Source: Flaviflexus ciconiae
GTDB taxonomy: Bacteria; Actinomycetota; Actinomycetes; Actinomycetales; Actinomycetaceae
Reading direction: 5' to 3'
Length of the DNA stretch: 64,000 bases
NCBI RefSeq assembly: GCF_003971195.1
Contig: NZ_CP034593.1
Span: 1,550,001-1,614,000, forward strand
Part shown: positions 9,028 through 17,677 of the stretch, in pieces
Layout of the letters: every line of letters begins with the position of its first letter
How positions within the stretch are numbered: the first letter of the stretch is position 1
Notes under the pieces: generated by a model
Seen by the model: only the letters and a program-made list of their open reading frames with translations
Told to the model about the DNA's origin: nothing
Database searches by the model: none
Position numbers and translations under genes: made by a program

Positions 9028-12000
9028 GTGTTTGAAACCGACCTGGCATCCTGGATGCAGTCCCAACGCTGGTTCGTCTCCTCCGACAGGGCGGAAACCA
9101 TCCGAATCAGGGGAAGATGGGTGCTCGCCGCCGGCGACCCCCGGGTCGAGATCGCGCTCGTCGAGTCGGGAACAACGACCTATATCGTTCCCCTCGTCGT
9201 TACGACGTCAACGTTCGACCACCCCCTTATCACCAAGCACAAGGGTTCGTACGTTTATGACGCCACGGACCTGAAGTACGGTCAGACCGTCCTCCTCGAG
9301 GCCTGCTCTGCGCAGTGGCTCGAAGGCACGGGTGACTGCGGGACGATGACGGGGCGCTCCGAGGCCGGAACAACTAGCATCACGGCCTCAGCCAAGCTCA
9401 CGGGAGAACAGTCAAACACGTCAATTCGCTACACCCTGGCAAACGGCCAGCAGGTCATCCTCAAGGTGTTCCGCGTTCTCAACGCGGGACTCAACCCGGA
9501 TGTCATCCTGACCAAGGCACTGGCGGACGCCGGGTCACCCCACGTTGCACCGCCCACGGGATCGGCTCTCGCCACCTGGCAGGAAGGCGATCACGAAGTC
9601 ACCGGACACATCCTGGTCGCCCAAGAGTTCATGGCGGGCGCAACAGACGCCTGGCAGGTCATGACCGAACAGGCGGCGGGCGGCACGCTCAACGAACAAT
9701 CGATTCGGGCACTCGGCACCGCCACCCGGTCAATCCACGACACTCTCGCGGACGTCATGCCTACCAACCCGGTCGAAGACGCCGACAGACAGAACCTTGT
9801 TGGATCGTGGCGCCGGAGAGCCTTACAGGCGATCTCCGACGAACCGAGACTGGAGTCACGACGTAACGAAATCGAGGCCGTTTTTACCGCAGCGGAGCAG
9901 CAGGCCAACTGGCCGGATCTGCAACGGATCCACGGCGACTACCATCTGGGCCAAGTCCTCGACGTCCCGGAACGCGGCTGGATCATTCTCGATTTCGAAG
10001 GCGAACCACTTCGCCCACTCGACGAGCGCACAGCACCGGACCTTGCCCTACGGGACGTGGCGGGAATGCTCCGCTCCTTCGACTACGTCAGCGGTCAGCT
10101 CGTCAGCGAAGGCACAGATCACGGCCACGCATCCGCGTGGGTGGAGAAAGCCCAGTCAGCATTCCTTGATGGCTACGGCGAGATCCCCGCGGGCACCGAG
10201 GCACTCCTGACCGCGCTTGAGCTTGACAAGGCCCTTTACGAAGTCTCCTACGAGGTGGCTCACCGCCCCTCCTGGGTCGACGTCCCGGTATCCGGGGTGA
10301 ACGCCATTCTCAACCGGTCTGACGTCGCCGCAGTAACCGCCGCTGCCACGGCTACCGACGAACATCAGGACGCGACAGACAAGCGTCAGGACGTTGCAGA
10401 CAAGCATCGGGCCGCGAGCGCAGACCGTCGTGCAACAACTGCGGGCACCAACGCCGATGGACCAGCGCAGAAGCGCTCCGGTCCATCGGGGAAGCATTCT
10501 GCTGGCGAAATCTCAGAGCATGCGACGGAGGCTGAAGACTCAGCATGTGAAGACAACGAACAAAGCATTTCCCCCGCGCTCGTTTCTCCGGTCACACCGG
10601 TCAGCAATGATGCTCCGCTCGGCGCGACCACGAACGGTTCCGGGGACAAACTAGGACATCGCAAAAACGGCAACCCTGTGCCGGATTCGCCCTCCGAGGG
10701 TGACCTTGACGGGCTAGCCTTAGAACATCAGGTGAAAGAGGTCATCATGGAATTAGAGCCAGTAGAAGTTTCGCAGGACAATCTTGCGGCAGTCGCCTAC
10801 GGGGACTATCACGCACCGCACGATGTTCTCGGACCCCACCTTGGGGAAGATTCCGTAACCATCCGCGTTATCCGTCATCTCGCCACCGGGGTCACGATTG
10901 TGACGGAGGATCGCGAGTACGAAGCGGTCCACGAGTACAACGGGGTCTGGGTGGCCGTTGTACCGGGCACGGAGATCCCGGACTATCGCGTGCGCGCCGA
11001 ATATTCGGAAGACCTCGTTACCACCACGGATGATCCCTACCGTTTCCTCCCCACCGTGGGAGAGCTCGACCTCTACCTGTTCGGAGAGGGTCGACACGAA
11101 GAGCTATGGCGCGTTTTCGGCTCCCACCTGAAGGAGTACGAGTCCGTCCTCGGAACCACGCGCGGAACCTCGTTCTCCGTATGGGCACCGAATGCTCGCG
11201 CGGTCCGCGTCGTTGGCGACTTCAACCATTGGAACGGGAAGGCTCACGCCATGCGTTCTCTGGGCGCCTCCGGTGTCTGGGAGCTGTTTATCCCCGATGC
11301 TACCGAAGGTCAGGCCTACAAGTACGAGATTCAGTACCGGGACGGCTCCTGGCATCAGAAGGCCGACCCAATGGCACGCCGCACCGAGAAACCGCCGCTG
11401 ACCGCCTCTGTCATCACGAAGGCCCGCTTCAAGTGGGATGACGACAAGTGGATTACTAAGCGCGAGACGACCAACCCGCTCGAGGGCCCCATTTCGATCT
11501 ACGAGGTTCACCTCGGATCGTGGCGTCAGGACCTGAACTTCAAGGAACTCGCGGAACACCTCATCGGCCACGTCAAGTACTTGGGCTTCACCCACGTTGA
11601 GCTCATGCCGATTGCGGAGCACCCATACGGGCCGTCCTGGGGTTACCAGGTGACGTCCTACTACGCGCCCACGGCACGTTTCGGCGAGCCCGACGAGTTC
11701 CGTTACCTCATCAACGAGCTCCACAACGCCGGCATCGGCGTCATCATGGACTGGGTGCCTGCCCACTTCCCGAAGGATGCCTGGGCACTGGCCAACTTCG
11801 ATGGAACTCATCTCTACGAGGATCCGGATCCGCGCCGCGGCGAGCACCCCGACTGGGGAACCCTGATTTTCAACTACGGTCGCCACGAGGTACGCAACTT
11901 CCTGGTAGCGAACGCCCTGTACTGGATCGACGAGTACCACATTGACGGTATCCGCGTCGATGCTGTGGCTTCCCTGCTCTACCTCGACTACTCGAGGGAA

Positions 12001-12936
12001 GACGGCCAGTGGAGCCCCAACATCTACGGCGGCCGCGAGAACCTCGAAGCGATCTCCTTCATGCAGGAGACAAACGCAACCGCCTACCGCAACCACCCCG
12101 GTATTCTCATGATCGCCGAGGAGTCCACCTCGTGGCCGGGCGTCACCAACATGACGGAGAACGGCGGCCTCGGCTTCGGGCTCAAGTGGAACATGGGCTG
12201 GATGAACGACACCCTGCGCTACCTAGCGGAAGAGCCAATCAACCGACGCTACCACCACGGCGAGATCACGTTCTCCCTCGTGTATGCGTTCTCCGAGCAG
12301 TTCATGCTGCCCCTCTCCCACGACGAGGTCGTGCACGGAAAGGGCTCCCTGTACTCGAAGATGCCGGGAGATGACTGGCAGAAACGTGCCGGTGTCCGTG
12401 CCCTGTTCGCTTACCAGTGGGCCCACCCCGGTAAGCAGCTCATCTTCATGGGCCAGGAGTTCGCCCAGACCGGCGAATGGGACGAGTCGAAGGGCCTTGA
12501 CTGGTGGCTCACCGAGAACAAGAACCATGACCAGGTCATGTCGCTTGTCGCCGAGCTCAACAAGGTCTACCTCGATACCCCGGCTCTCTGGTCCGATGAC
12601 TTCACGAACCACGGTTTCGAGTGGATCGAGGTCTCGGACGGCGATCACAACGTCCTCTCCTTTATTCGCAAGTCGAAGGATGAGAAGGACTGGCTTGCTG
12701 TCGTCGTCAACTTCGCTGGCACTCCCCACGAGAATTACCGCGTGGGTCTGCCCTTCTCAGGCACCTGGGAGGAAGTCCTCAACACCGATGACCCCGCTTG
12801 GGGAGGATCCGGCGTCACCAACGGCACCGTCGAAACCGACCCGATTGGATGGAACGGCAGGGCACAGTCCGCGGCTCTCCGCGTTCCCCCGCTCGGAGCC
12901 GTTTGGCTGAAGCCCACCAAGATCACGACGATCTAG
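9028..12936 (+). CDS. glgB: Fused maltokinase::1,4-alpha-glucan branching enzyme GlgB
   Basis: 1302 residues from GTG 9028, six bases after treS, with AGAAGGA upstream. Residues ~1-430 are maltokinase (Pep2/Mak): [15 protein letters not shown], the phosphotransfer loop [12 protein letters not shown], and [33 protein letters not shown] (two motifs). It makes maltose-1-phosphate for GlgE. Residues ~430-573 are a low-complexity Ala/Asp/Thr/Lys linker with many DKxxD-like steps. Residues ~574-1302 are GlgB: CBM48 ([20 protein letters not shown]), GH13_9 barrel with [28 protein letters not shown] and [14 protein letters not shown], and an all-beta C-domain. The two enzymes are usually separate genes. 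An in-frame ATG at 10747 with GAAAGAGG before it could start a free GlgB (see findings). A strong terminator follows. Confidence 0.93.
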   Translation: MFETDLASWMQSQRWFVSSDRAETIRIRGRWVLAAGDPRVEIALVESGTTTYIVPLVVTTSTFDHPLITKHKGSYVYDATDLKYGQTVLLEACSAQWLEGTGDCGTMTGRSEAGTTSITASAKLTGEQSNTSIRYTLANGQQVILKVFRVLNAGLNPDVILTKALADAGSPHVAPPTGSALATWQEGDHEVTGHILVAQEFMAGATDAWQVMTEQAAGGTLNEQSIRALGTATRSIHDTLADVMPTNPVEDADRQNLVGSWRRRALQAISDEPRLESRRNEIEAVFTAAEQQANWPDLQRIHGDYHLGQVLDVPERGWIILDFEGEPLRPLDERTAPDLALRDVAGMLRSFDYVSGQLVSEGTDHGHASAWVEKAQSAFLDGYGEIPAGTEALLTALELDKALYEVSYEVAHRPSWVDVPVSGVNAILNRSDVAAVTAAATATDEHQDATDKRQDVADKHRAASADRRATTAGTNADGPAQKRSGPSGKHSAGEISEHATEAEDSACEDNEQSISPALVSPVTPVSNDAPLGATTNGSGDKLGHRKNGNPVPDSPSEGDLDGLALEHQVKEVIMELEPVEVSQDNLAAVAYGDYHAPHDVLGPHLGEDSVTIRVIRHLATGVTIVTEDREYEAVHEYNGVWVAVVPGTEIPDYRVRAEYSEDLVTTTDDPYRFLPTVGELDLYLFGEGRHEELWRVFGSHLKEYESVLGTTRGTSFSVWAPNARAVRVVGDFNHWNGKAHAMRSLGASGVWELFIPDATEGQAYKYEIQYRDGSWHQKADPMARRTEKPPLTASVITKARFKWDDDKWITKRETTNPLEGPISIYEVHLGSWRQDLNFKELAEHLIGHVKYLGFTHVELMPIAEHPYGPSWGYQVTSYYAPTARFGEPDEFRYLINELHNAGIGVIMDWVPAHFPKDAWALANFDGTHLYEDPDPRRGEHPDWGTLIFNYGRHEVRNFLVANALYWIDEYHIDGIRVDAVASLLYLDYSREDGQWSPNIYGGRENLEAISFMQETNATAYRNHPGILMIAEESTSWPGVTNMTENGGLGFGLKWNMGWMNDTLRYLAEEPINRRYHHGEITFSLVYAFSEQFMLPLSHDEVVHGKGSLYSKMPGDDWQKRAGVRALFAYQWAHPGKQLIFMGQEFAQTGEWDESKGLDWWLTENKNHDQVMSLVAELNKVYLDTPALWSDDFTNHGFEWIEVSDGDHNVLSFIRKSKDEKDWLAVVVNFAGTPHENYRVGLPFSGTWEEVLNTDDPAWGGSGVTNGTVETDPIGWNGRAQSAALRVPPLGAVWLKPTKITTI

Positions 12937-12967
12937 CAATCGGCGCGAGAAGATCTCACTGAAGCTC

Positions 12968-13014
12968 AAGTCTGGGTCCCACGCAATTTCCTGCGTGGGA
13001 CCCAGACTTCATTT
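12968..13014 (+). terminator. Strong terminator after the glgE-treS-glgB operon
   Basis: 18-bp perfect stem (12968-12985 with 12992-13009; core GTCTGGGTCCCACGCA), loop ATTTCC, followed by CATTT. It marks the end of the glucan operon and the left edge of the A+T-richer defence island. Confidence 0.85.
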
Positions 13015-13076
13015 CTCCGACGTCATCCACACTTTCTTGCCAAACATGGCTATCAGCCACTGCTAAAGAGACTCTG

Positions 13077-13094
13077 TAATATTCTTACTGTATG
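13077..13094 (+). promoter_or_regulatory. Candidate -10 box for leaderless restriction endonuclease gene
   Basis: TAATAT at 13077-13082 lies 9 bases before ATG 13092. No Shine-Dalgarno sequence is present, so a leaderless or nearly leaderless transcript is inferred. No convincing -35 is seen at the right spacing. Confidence 0.35.
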
Positions 13095-14009
13095 AGTGAA
13101 GATGCTAATGGAGATGAGCAACCGGACGAAGAAGTTCAAGAGGTTGCTAGCTTTATTCTTAGTCAAGATCCTGATGGAAAGCGCATGGCAAGAGTTTTCC
13201 GCGATACGTTTGATCAGCTATATGACGGTCAGCGCACTGGGAGATTTCGTATTGACCAGTTAATGAAAACCGAAAAGGCACACTTTGGTTCACTTATCGA
13301 GATAAACCTTCAACGTGAGCTCAAGTTCCTGGATGGCGACAAGCTCGATTACAAGATTGCCGATCATGAGGTCGACTCCAAGTACTCTCACACAGGGGCA
13401 TGGATGTTGCCCGGTGAAAGCTTCGACGAAATTGTTCTCGTGTCAGTTGCCGACGACAAGAACGCGATTTGGAGCGTCGGCTTAGTTCGCGTCACAAAGG
13501 AGAACAGACGGTCAAGCGCGAACCGAGACCGGAAGACTAGCCTGAACCAATTGGGGCGTAGTCGAATACTCTGGCTCTTTCGAGATCAACCGATGCAACC
13601 CAACGCGCTTCAGCTACTGTCACCCGAAGCTGTTAGAGCAATTATGGATCCCAGAAAGAGCGGCCAAGCACGGATCAACGAGCTCTTCCGCCAGGCAACA
13701 AATGTTCGTCTAAGTCGGAACATCATCGCAACTGTTGGGCAACAAAGCGACTACATGAAGCGAGTCCGCTACAATGGTGGCGCCAGGAGCGCATTGCGCC
13801 CTGAAGGTCACATCATCCTCGGGGGCGACTATCGGGCGCAGACCAACATTGCACAGGGGCTTGGAGCCACTGTCCCCGAGCCGGGCGAGTTTGTGAGCGT
13901 TCAAGTGGTCCCTGCCGATCCTCATAATGGATCATTGATTGATGGCTCGTGGTGGCGCCTTAAGAATGACGACGACAGAATCACCGTCGATGCTCCGATA
14001 ATCCGATGA
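13092..14009 (+). CDS. NaeI-family type II restriction endonuclease
   Basis: 305 residues. It strongly resembles NaeI, a type IIE enzyme that cuts GCCGGC and needs a second, effector copy of the site. The stretch FRDTFDQLYDGQRTGRF and the active site align without gaps to NaeI as I remember it: E70 (SLIEINL), D86 (LDYKIA), D95 and K97 (EVDSKY) fall at the same residue numbers. L43 is also present; in NaeI, changing this Leu to Lys gives a topoisomerase, so this protein should be a normal nuclease. The C-terminal part (INELFRQATNVRLSRNIIATVGQQSDYMKRVRYNGGARSALRPEGHIILG, cited as scattered blocks 195-255) matches the NaeI Topo/CAP DNA-binding domain. No ribosome binding site. Convergent with a C5 methyltransferase 48 bp downstream. 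Confidence 0.9.
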   Translation: MSEDANGDEQPDEEVQEVASFILSQDPDGKRMARVFRDTFDQLYDGQRTGRFRIDQLMKTEKAHFGSLIEINLQRELKFLDGDKLDYKIADHEVDSKYSHTGAWMLPGESFDEIVLVSVADDKNAIWSVGLVRVTKENRRSSANRDRKTSLNQLGRSRILWLFRDQPMQPNALQLLSPEAVRAIMDPRKSGQARINELFRQATNVRLSRNIIATVGQQSDYMKRVRYNGGARSALRPEGHIILGGDYRAQTNIAQGLGATVPEPGEFVSVQVVPADPHNGSLIDGSWWRLKNDDDRITVDAPIIR

Positions 14010-14057
14010 TGGGCTGCACACGATATATCGCATACAGCCCAACTGGAGGTTCTCGGA

Positions 14058-15056
14058 CTAGCTAACGCTACGAAGCTGTGTCCCCCTCGTTGAGCGTGAG
14101 CTTTCAGATGATGCACCAATTGCTACTGCGATCGACTCACCGATCGCAGTGGCTACCGGCGGCGGGAACGCATTTCCGATTTGGCGGTAAACCGACGTCT
14201 TCCGTCCGGCAAACCGCCACTTCTTATCAAAGCCCTGAACCCTTGCCGCCATAATGTTCGTGAGCTTGGGGATGTGGTCCATTGCTTCGTCGGGACCTGG
14301 AGCCTCATCAGCAATGCCTTTGCCATTCACGCCAAGCTTAAGCCACGCCTCTTTAGCACGCGTCGGCCCAAGATCCGCCCCGCCGTGCTTCTTAGAGCCC
14401 CCGACAAGGGTCGGTGCGATTGCATTAGCACCTCGAGCCCACTGCGTGGCACCGAGCCATCCTCGCTCTGCCATAAGCGGCTTAAGCACCTTCCCTACGG
14501 AAGGCGGTGTGCCAGCGGGACTTGGCCACTTGAAATTCTCAAGGTTACCCTTCTTGAATGCCACCAAAACAAAGCGCGGTCGGAGCTGCGGCACACCGTA
14601 TTCGCTCGAGTACAGCAACTGCCAGTCGGCCTCGTAACCGAGCTCATCCAGAGTATCGAGAATTGACTGCCGGTAATTTGCGAATCGCGCTGTCGCAAGC
14701 CCGCGAACATTTTCAAGCATTACGGCCTCTGGCCGTGCCTCATCAACAAGCCGCATCGCCTCGGGGAACAAGTCTCGTTCATCATCGGCCCCGAGCTGCT
14801 GTCCAGCGATCGAGAAGGGAGGGCACGGCACACCGCCAGCCAGGAGATCAATACCTCGATAATCAGTACCACTAACCTCTCTGACATCCGCCTCAAGGAC
14901 GTTCCAATCCGGGCGGTTCAGACGTAGCGTCGAAGCCGCATCCTTATCAATTTCTACTGCCAGCGCATGTCCAAATCCGGCATTCTCCAAGCCGGAGGAC
15001 TGGCCACCTGCGCCAGCACAAATCTCAAGAACACTCAGATCATTTCCCAAAGCCAT
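14058..15056 (-). CDS. DNA (cytosine-5-)-methyltransferase paired with NaeI-like nuclease
   Basis: 332 residues. All main C5-methyltransferase motifs are present: I (ICAGAGGQSSGLENAG), II (VEIDKDA), IV with catalytic C78 (GGVPCPPFS), VI (MLENVRG), VIII (YGVPQLRPRFVLV), and X (VYRQIGNAFPPPVATAIG). The gene appears intact. It probably methylates the recognition site of the adjacent NaeI-like enzyme (GCCGGC by homology) and so protects the host. It ends convergently with the nuclease gene. Base composition is lower in G+C than the flanking glg genes, consistent with transfer. The ribosome binding site before ATG 15056 is weak. Confidence 0.93.
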   Translation of the reverse strand: MALGNDLSVLEICAGAGGQSSGLENAGFGHALAVEIDKDAASTLRLNRPDWNVLEADVREVSGTDYRGIDLLAGGVPCPPFSIAGQQLGADDERDLFPEAMRLVDEARPEAVMLENVRGLATARFANYRQSILDTLDELGYEADWQLLYSSEYGVPQLRPRFVLVAFKKGNLENFKWPSPAGTPPSVGKVLKPLMAERGWLGATQWARGANAIAPTLVGGSKKHGGADLGPTRAKEAWLKLGVNGKGIADEAPGPDEAMDHIPKLTNIMAARVQGFDKKWRFAGRKTSVYRQIGNAFPPPVATAIGESIAVAIGASSESSRSTRGTQLRSVS

Positions 15057-15313
15057 GCTTCATACTCTCATCAGTAGCGGACCGAATTTGTCAGCCTACT
15101 ATCCCGACATCCTTAGTTGCACTCCCACTATTCTATTGACATATTATACGGGGAGTCCGTTCCAACACCGTGCCGTTGGACGCGATTGTGTACATGCCAC
15201 GGACAGGCAAATTACGCTAGATCTGGCGCGCTCCGACATAAAATGAACGCTTTACGTTTAAGCGTTGCCACTGATACGGTTCGCGGTGGCATCGCTTCAC
15301 TAATCTCAGGAAC

Positions 15314-15972
15314 CTATTCTCTACGGTGCCGCATTAGATGACAATCTGCACAAAGGAGAGTTAAGTCTTCTAACTTCGGCTAAATGAACCTAACTGCCTG
15401 TGAGGGAATTAAGTAGTGTATCTCAATATCTTCCTGACCCCGCGCTACATCCACGTCGCTAATACTAGTCGCGCAGTCCTCGAAAGCGACAGGACGTCCT
15501 GCTTGGATCTCATTAGATAGTTTCCTCGCTCGTAGCTCTGGAGCACGCTCCCTCAGAAAGGATAAACGAGCTAAGAGGTCTCCCTCGATCACACTTTCAG
15601 AATCTGCGAAGGCAAATGCACTCACAGCCGAAGAAGATTCCAGGGCCGTCCGCACCGCCGTACCTTCATCGTGCATTCGCTCTGGCAGATTTCGGAATCG
15701 TTCCGCAATGTCCCAGGTGAGTTGACCACCCTTAGTGATCCGGCCGCGGTACTTGGGATCCGCAGTACGCAAATCTTCGATCTTCCGATGCACACTATCA
15801 GCACTTCGGTACTTATCTGGTACCTCAACATTCGGGGAAGGATCCAGGCAGAATTGATTAGTGGATTCGATAAAACTTCCACACTGTAATCAGTGCGGCG
15901 AGGGGCAACCCAGTAGTTTCTGACGAGCAGATCCGCTGCAAACAGTATCTCGTCGCGGTTCCAATTCACCAT
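15314..15972 (-). pseudogene. HNH endonuclease-like gene, decayed (frameshift, nonsense codon, lost active-site His)
   Basis: Read on the minus strand from ATG 15972. Frame 1 gives NWNRDEILFAADLLVRNYW and continues to LSNPLINSAWILP; homology then moves to another frame (NVEVPDKYRSADSVHRKIEDL), which one extra C in the CCCC run near 15827-15830 would restore. That frame runs to a TAG at 15380-15382, but the same frame then continues PKLEDLTLLCADCHLMRHRRE to TAG 15314-15316, the normal end of an HNH domain. The catalytic region reads IHYLIP where this family has HH-x-x-P, and the first zinc CxxC is lost. The full product would be ~219 residues. It lies 89 bp downstream of the defence operon on the same strand. 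Confidence 0.75.
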
Positions 15973-16061
15973 CCGAGTTGCCTTTCATTATGTCGATTCT
16001 GTGCTGGGACCTAGACTGATCAATAGCCAGGCACTAGATAACGACCGTTGGGCCCATGGGG

Positions 16062-16811
16062 TCAATAATTTACAACTCGATCTGCAACGTGTTGGAAGAC
16101 TGCGTCCAAATAATTCTCATCAACGAAAGAAATATCGATTAGCCCCGACACTTGTTCGAGTTGCACAGCGAAGGCTCTCGCATATGATTTTCTTTGGTCA
16201 CCACTCAGCCCGGAATTAATGATCGCCCTCGCATACCGCTGGGCAATAGGCCGACTACTCTTAATCGTGTCCCGCTCAAGAATCTGAACATAGTCATCAG
16301 CCCTTAGTTCCCCGGATTCAACCAACTCCGCTCCCAGGAGGTTCCAACGTGCCCACAGTCGCGAAAAAACATGACGTCGATTTGCTCCAGTCAGACGAGC
16401 TTTCCATTCAGCACTCCTTGGTGGTACCCGCCAATTCGCATAGTCTGGCAAAAGAATCAACGTAAGAAAGTCCCAAACATGAGGGTTTCCAAATTCTCCC
16501 TCTGAGGATTCTCTTAGCAAATGGAAATACCTACCGACCACTAGGTCGAACTCTCGGTCTTGATCCCGTTTCGAAAGTGACTTACTTTGCCAAGCGGAAC
16601 CGTTTAGCACTGAGCCCAAGCCGGTCCGAATGATGATTAACTCGGACTCGGTGATTCGGACACTTCCTGTCGGGGGATAAACCCGCGCACCCTTCAACGT
16701 TTGTTCAAGCCGATCTCTATCAAACTCAGTGGCGGACCGTGCCTTTTGCATGTGGTATCGGCGTTCATGAGCCTGCTCAGGCATTAGCCTAGGAAACGTT
16801 CGATGATTCAC
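16062..16811 (-). CDS. Unknown protein, last gene of the Z1/GHKL defence operon
   Basis: 249 residues; its ATG overlaps the stop of the preceding gene by four bases (ATGA), so it is translationally coupled. No transmembrane segment, signal peptide or nucleotide-binding motif is seen. The sequence is mainly helical, with aromatic-rich blocks (FGNPHVWDFLTLILLPDYANWR around the middle and RRHVFSRLWARWNLLG after it). It may belong to an uncharacterised family (possibly DUF6339-like) found in this kind of cluster, but I cannot confirm that. The constant position at the end of a five-gene operon with Z1 and GHKL proteins implies an accessory role in the same defence system. Confidence 0.7.
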   Translation of the reverse strand: MNHRTFPRLMPEQAHERRYHMQKARSATEFDRDRLEQTLKGARVYPPTGSVRITESELIIIRTGLGSVLNGSAWQSKSLSKRDQDREFDLVVGRYFHLLRESSEGEFGNPHVWDFLTLILLPDYANWRVPPRSAEWKARLTGANRRHVFSRLWARWNLLGAELVESGELRADDYVQILERDTIKSSRPIAQRYARAIINSGLSGDQRKSYARAFAVQLEQVSGLIDISFVDENYLDAVFQHVADRVVNY

Positions 16812-17677
16812 CGTTTCTCCCCCAGCAAGTTCGTTGATGCATTAATGAGAGTTTCGAGTTCATCCGGCCGATGCTCAGCTAAGGACAATGTTTCAGTAAT
16901 CGGTCGACTCAGAAAATCCTTACTCGCTTGATTAGCTGCAGCTGCGACTGATTCTGGGTACTCAATGACAATGTCGTCGAGACACTGACGCCTACCAGAG
17001 TCTTTAAAAAGCCGCCGGAAAGTGTCGATGAGCACGCGTAGAATTGACGCATCGAGAGCGTTACCGACCCGGGGCACATTCTTTCCGGCGATTAGATCGC
17101 TTACCAGAAGATTGTCCGTGTTGAGCTCCAGGCGAAATGCATGAACAAATGGGTCCTCAAGACTTGTGGCCTCGACATTAATCGACCAAGGCGCTCTAGG
17201 ACGGTGGTTCTCCTCGAACGACATTGCAATTGTGGGGAAACCATCTACCCAAGATTCCAGGTTTATCGACTCATTGAGTTCGGCAAGTATTCGCCGCGAC
17301 AGCCAGCTTTCTATCCCTTCCGGTGCAACCAGCATTGCTCGGATGTTTAACTTTCGAGCAATTTGATGGCCCCCCACAGTGACTACTGCTTGAAAACTAT
17401 ACTTTTGCGCAACAACAGTAGGATATGAAACCTCTACAGAGGTTTCGGACGTACTAGGGCAGCTAACACTTAAAACAAGCTTTATCTCTGACAACTGCAT
17501 TGCTTGTATGACGGACGAAGGTACCTGAACAGATGTGAGAACACTAAGTTGCGAGTTGCAATCCCATCGCTCGGCAATATCGTCCTTTTCGACGGGTTCA
17601 TCATTAACTAGAAAGCTCGTTGGTGACCAGCTCACATCCGAATCAATTCGTGGGAAGGGGTAGAGATTAATCCTCAA
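16808..17677 (-). CDS. Unknown protein of the Z1/GHKL defence operon
   Basis: 289 residues. The start ATG 17677 lies inside the end of the upstream GHKL gene (11-bp overlap), and the stop overlaps the next start by four bases. The N-terminal ~180 residues look beta-rich with alternating hydrophobics (LSVLTSVQVPSSVIQAM, LVLSVSCPS, YSFQAVVTVGG), the C-terminal ~110 mostly helical. No catalytic motif is recognised. Base composition matches the rest of the island. Its size and fixed place next to the ATPase suggest a partner of that ATPase. Confidence 0.7.
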   Translation of the reverse strand: MRINLYPFPRIDSDVSWSPTSFLVNDEPVEKDDIAERWDCNSQLSVLTSVQVPSSVIQAMQLSEIKLVLSVSCPSTSETSVEVSYPTVVAQKYSFQAVVTVGGHQIARKLNIRAMLVAPEGIESWLSRRILAELNESINLESWVDGFPTIAMSFEENHRPRAPWSINVEATSLEDPFVHAFRLELNTDNLLVSDLIAGKNVPRVGNALDASILRVLIDTFRRLFKDSGRRQCLDDIVIEYPESVAAAANQASKDFLSRPITETLSLAEHRPDELETLINASTNLLGEKR

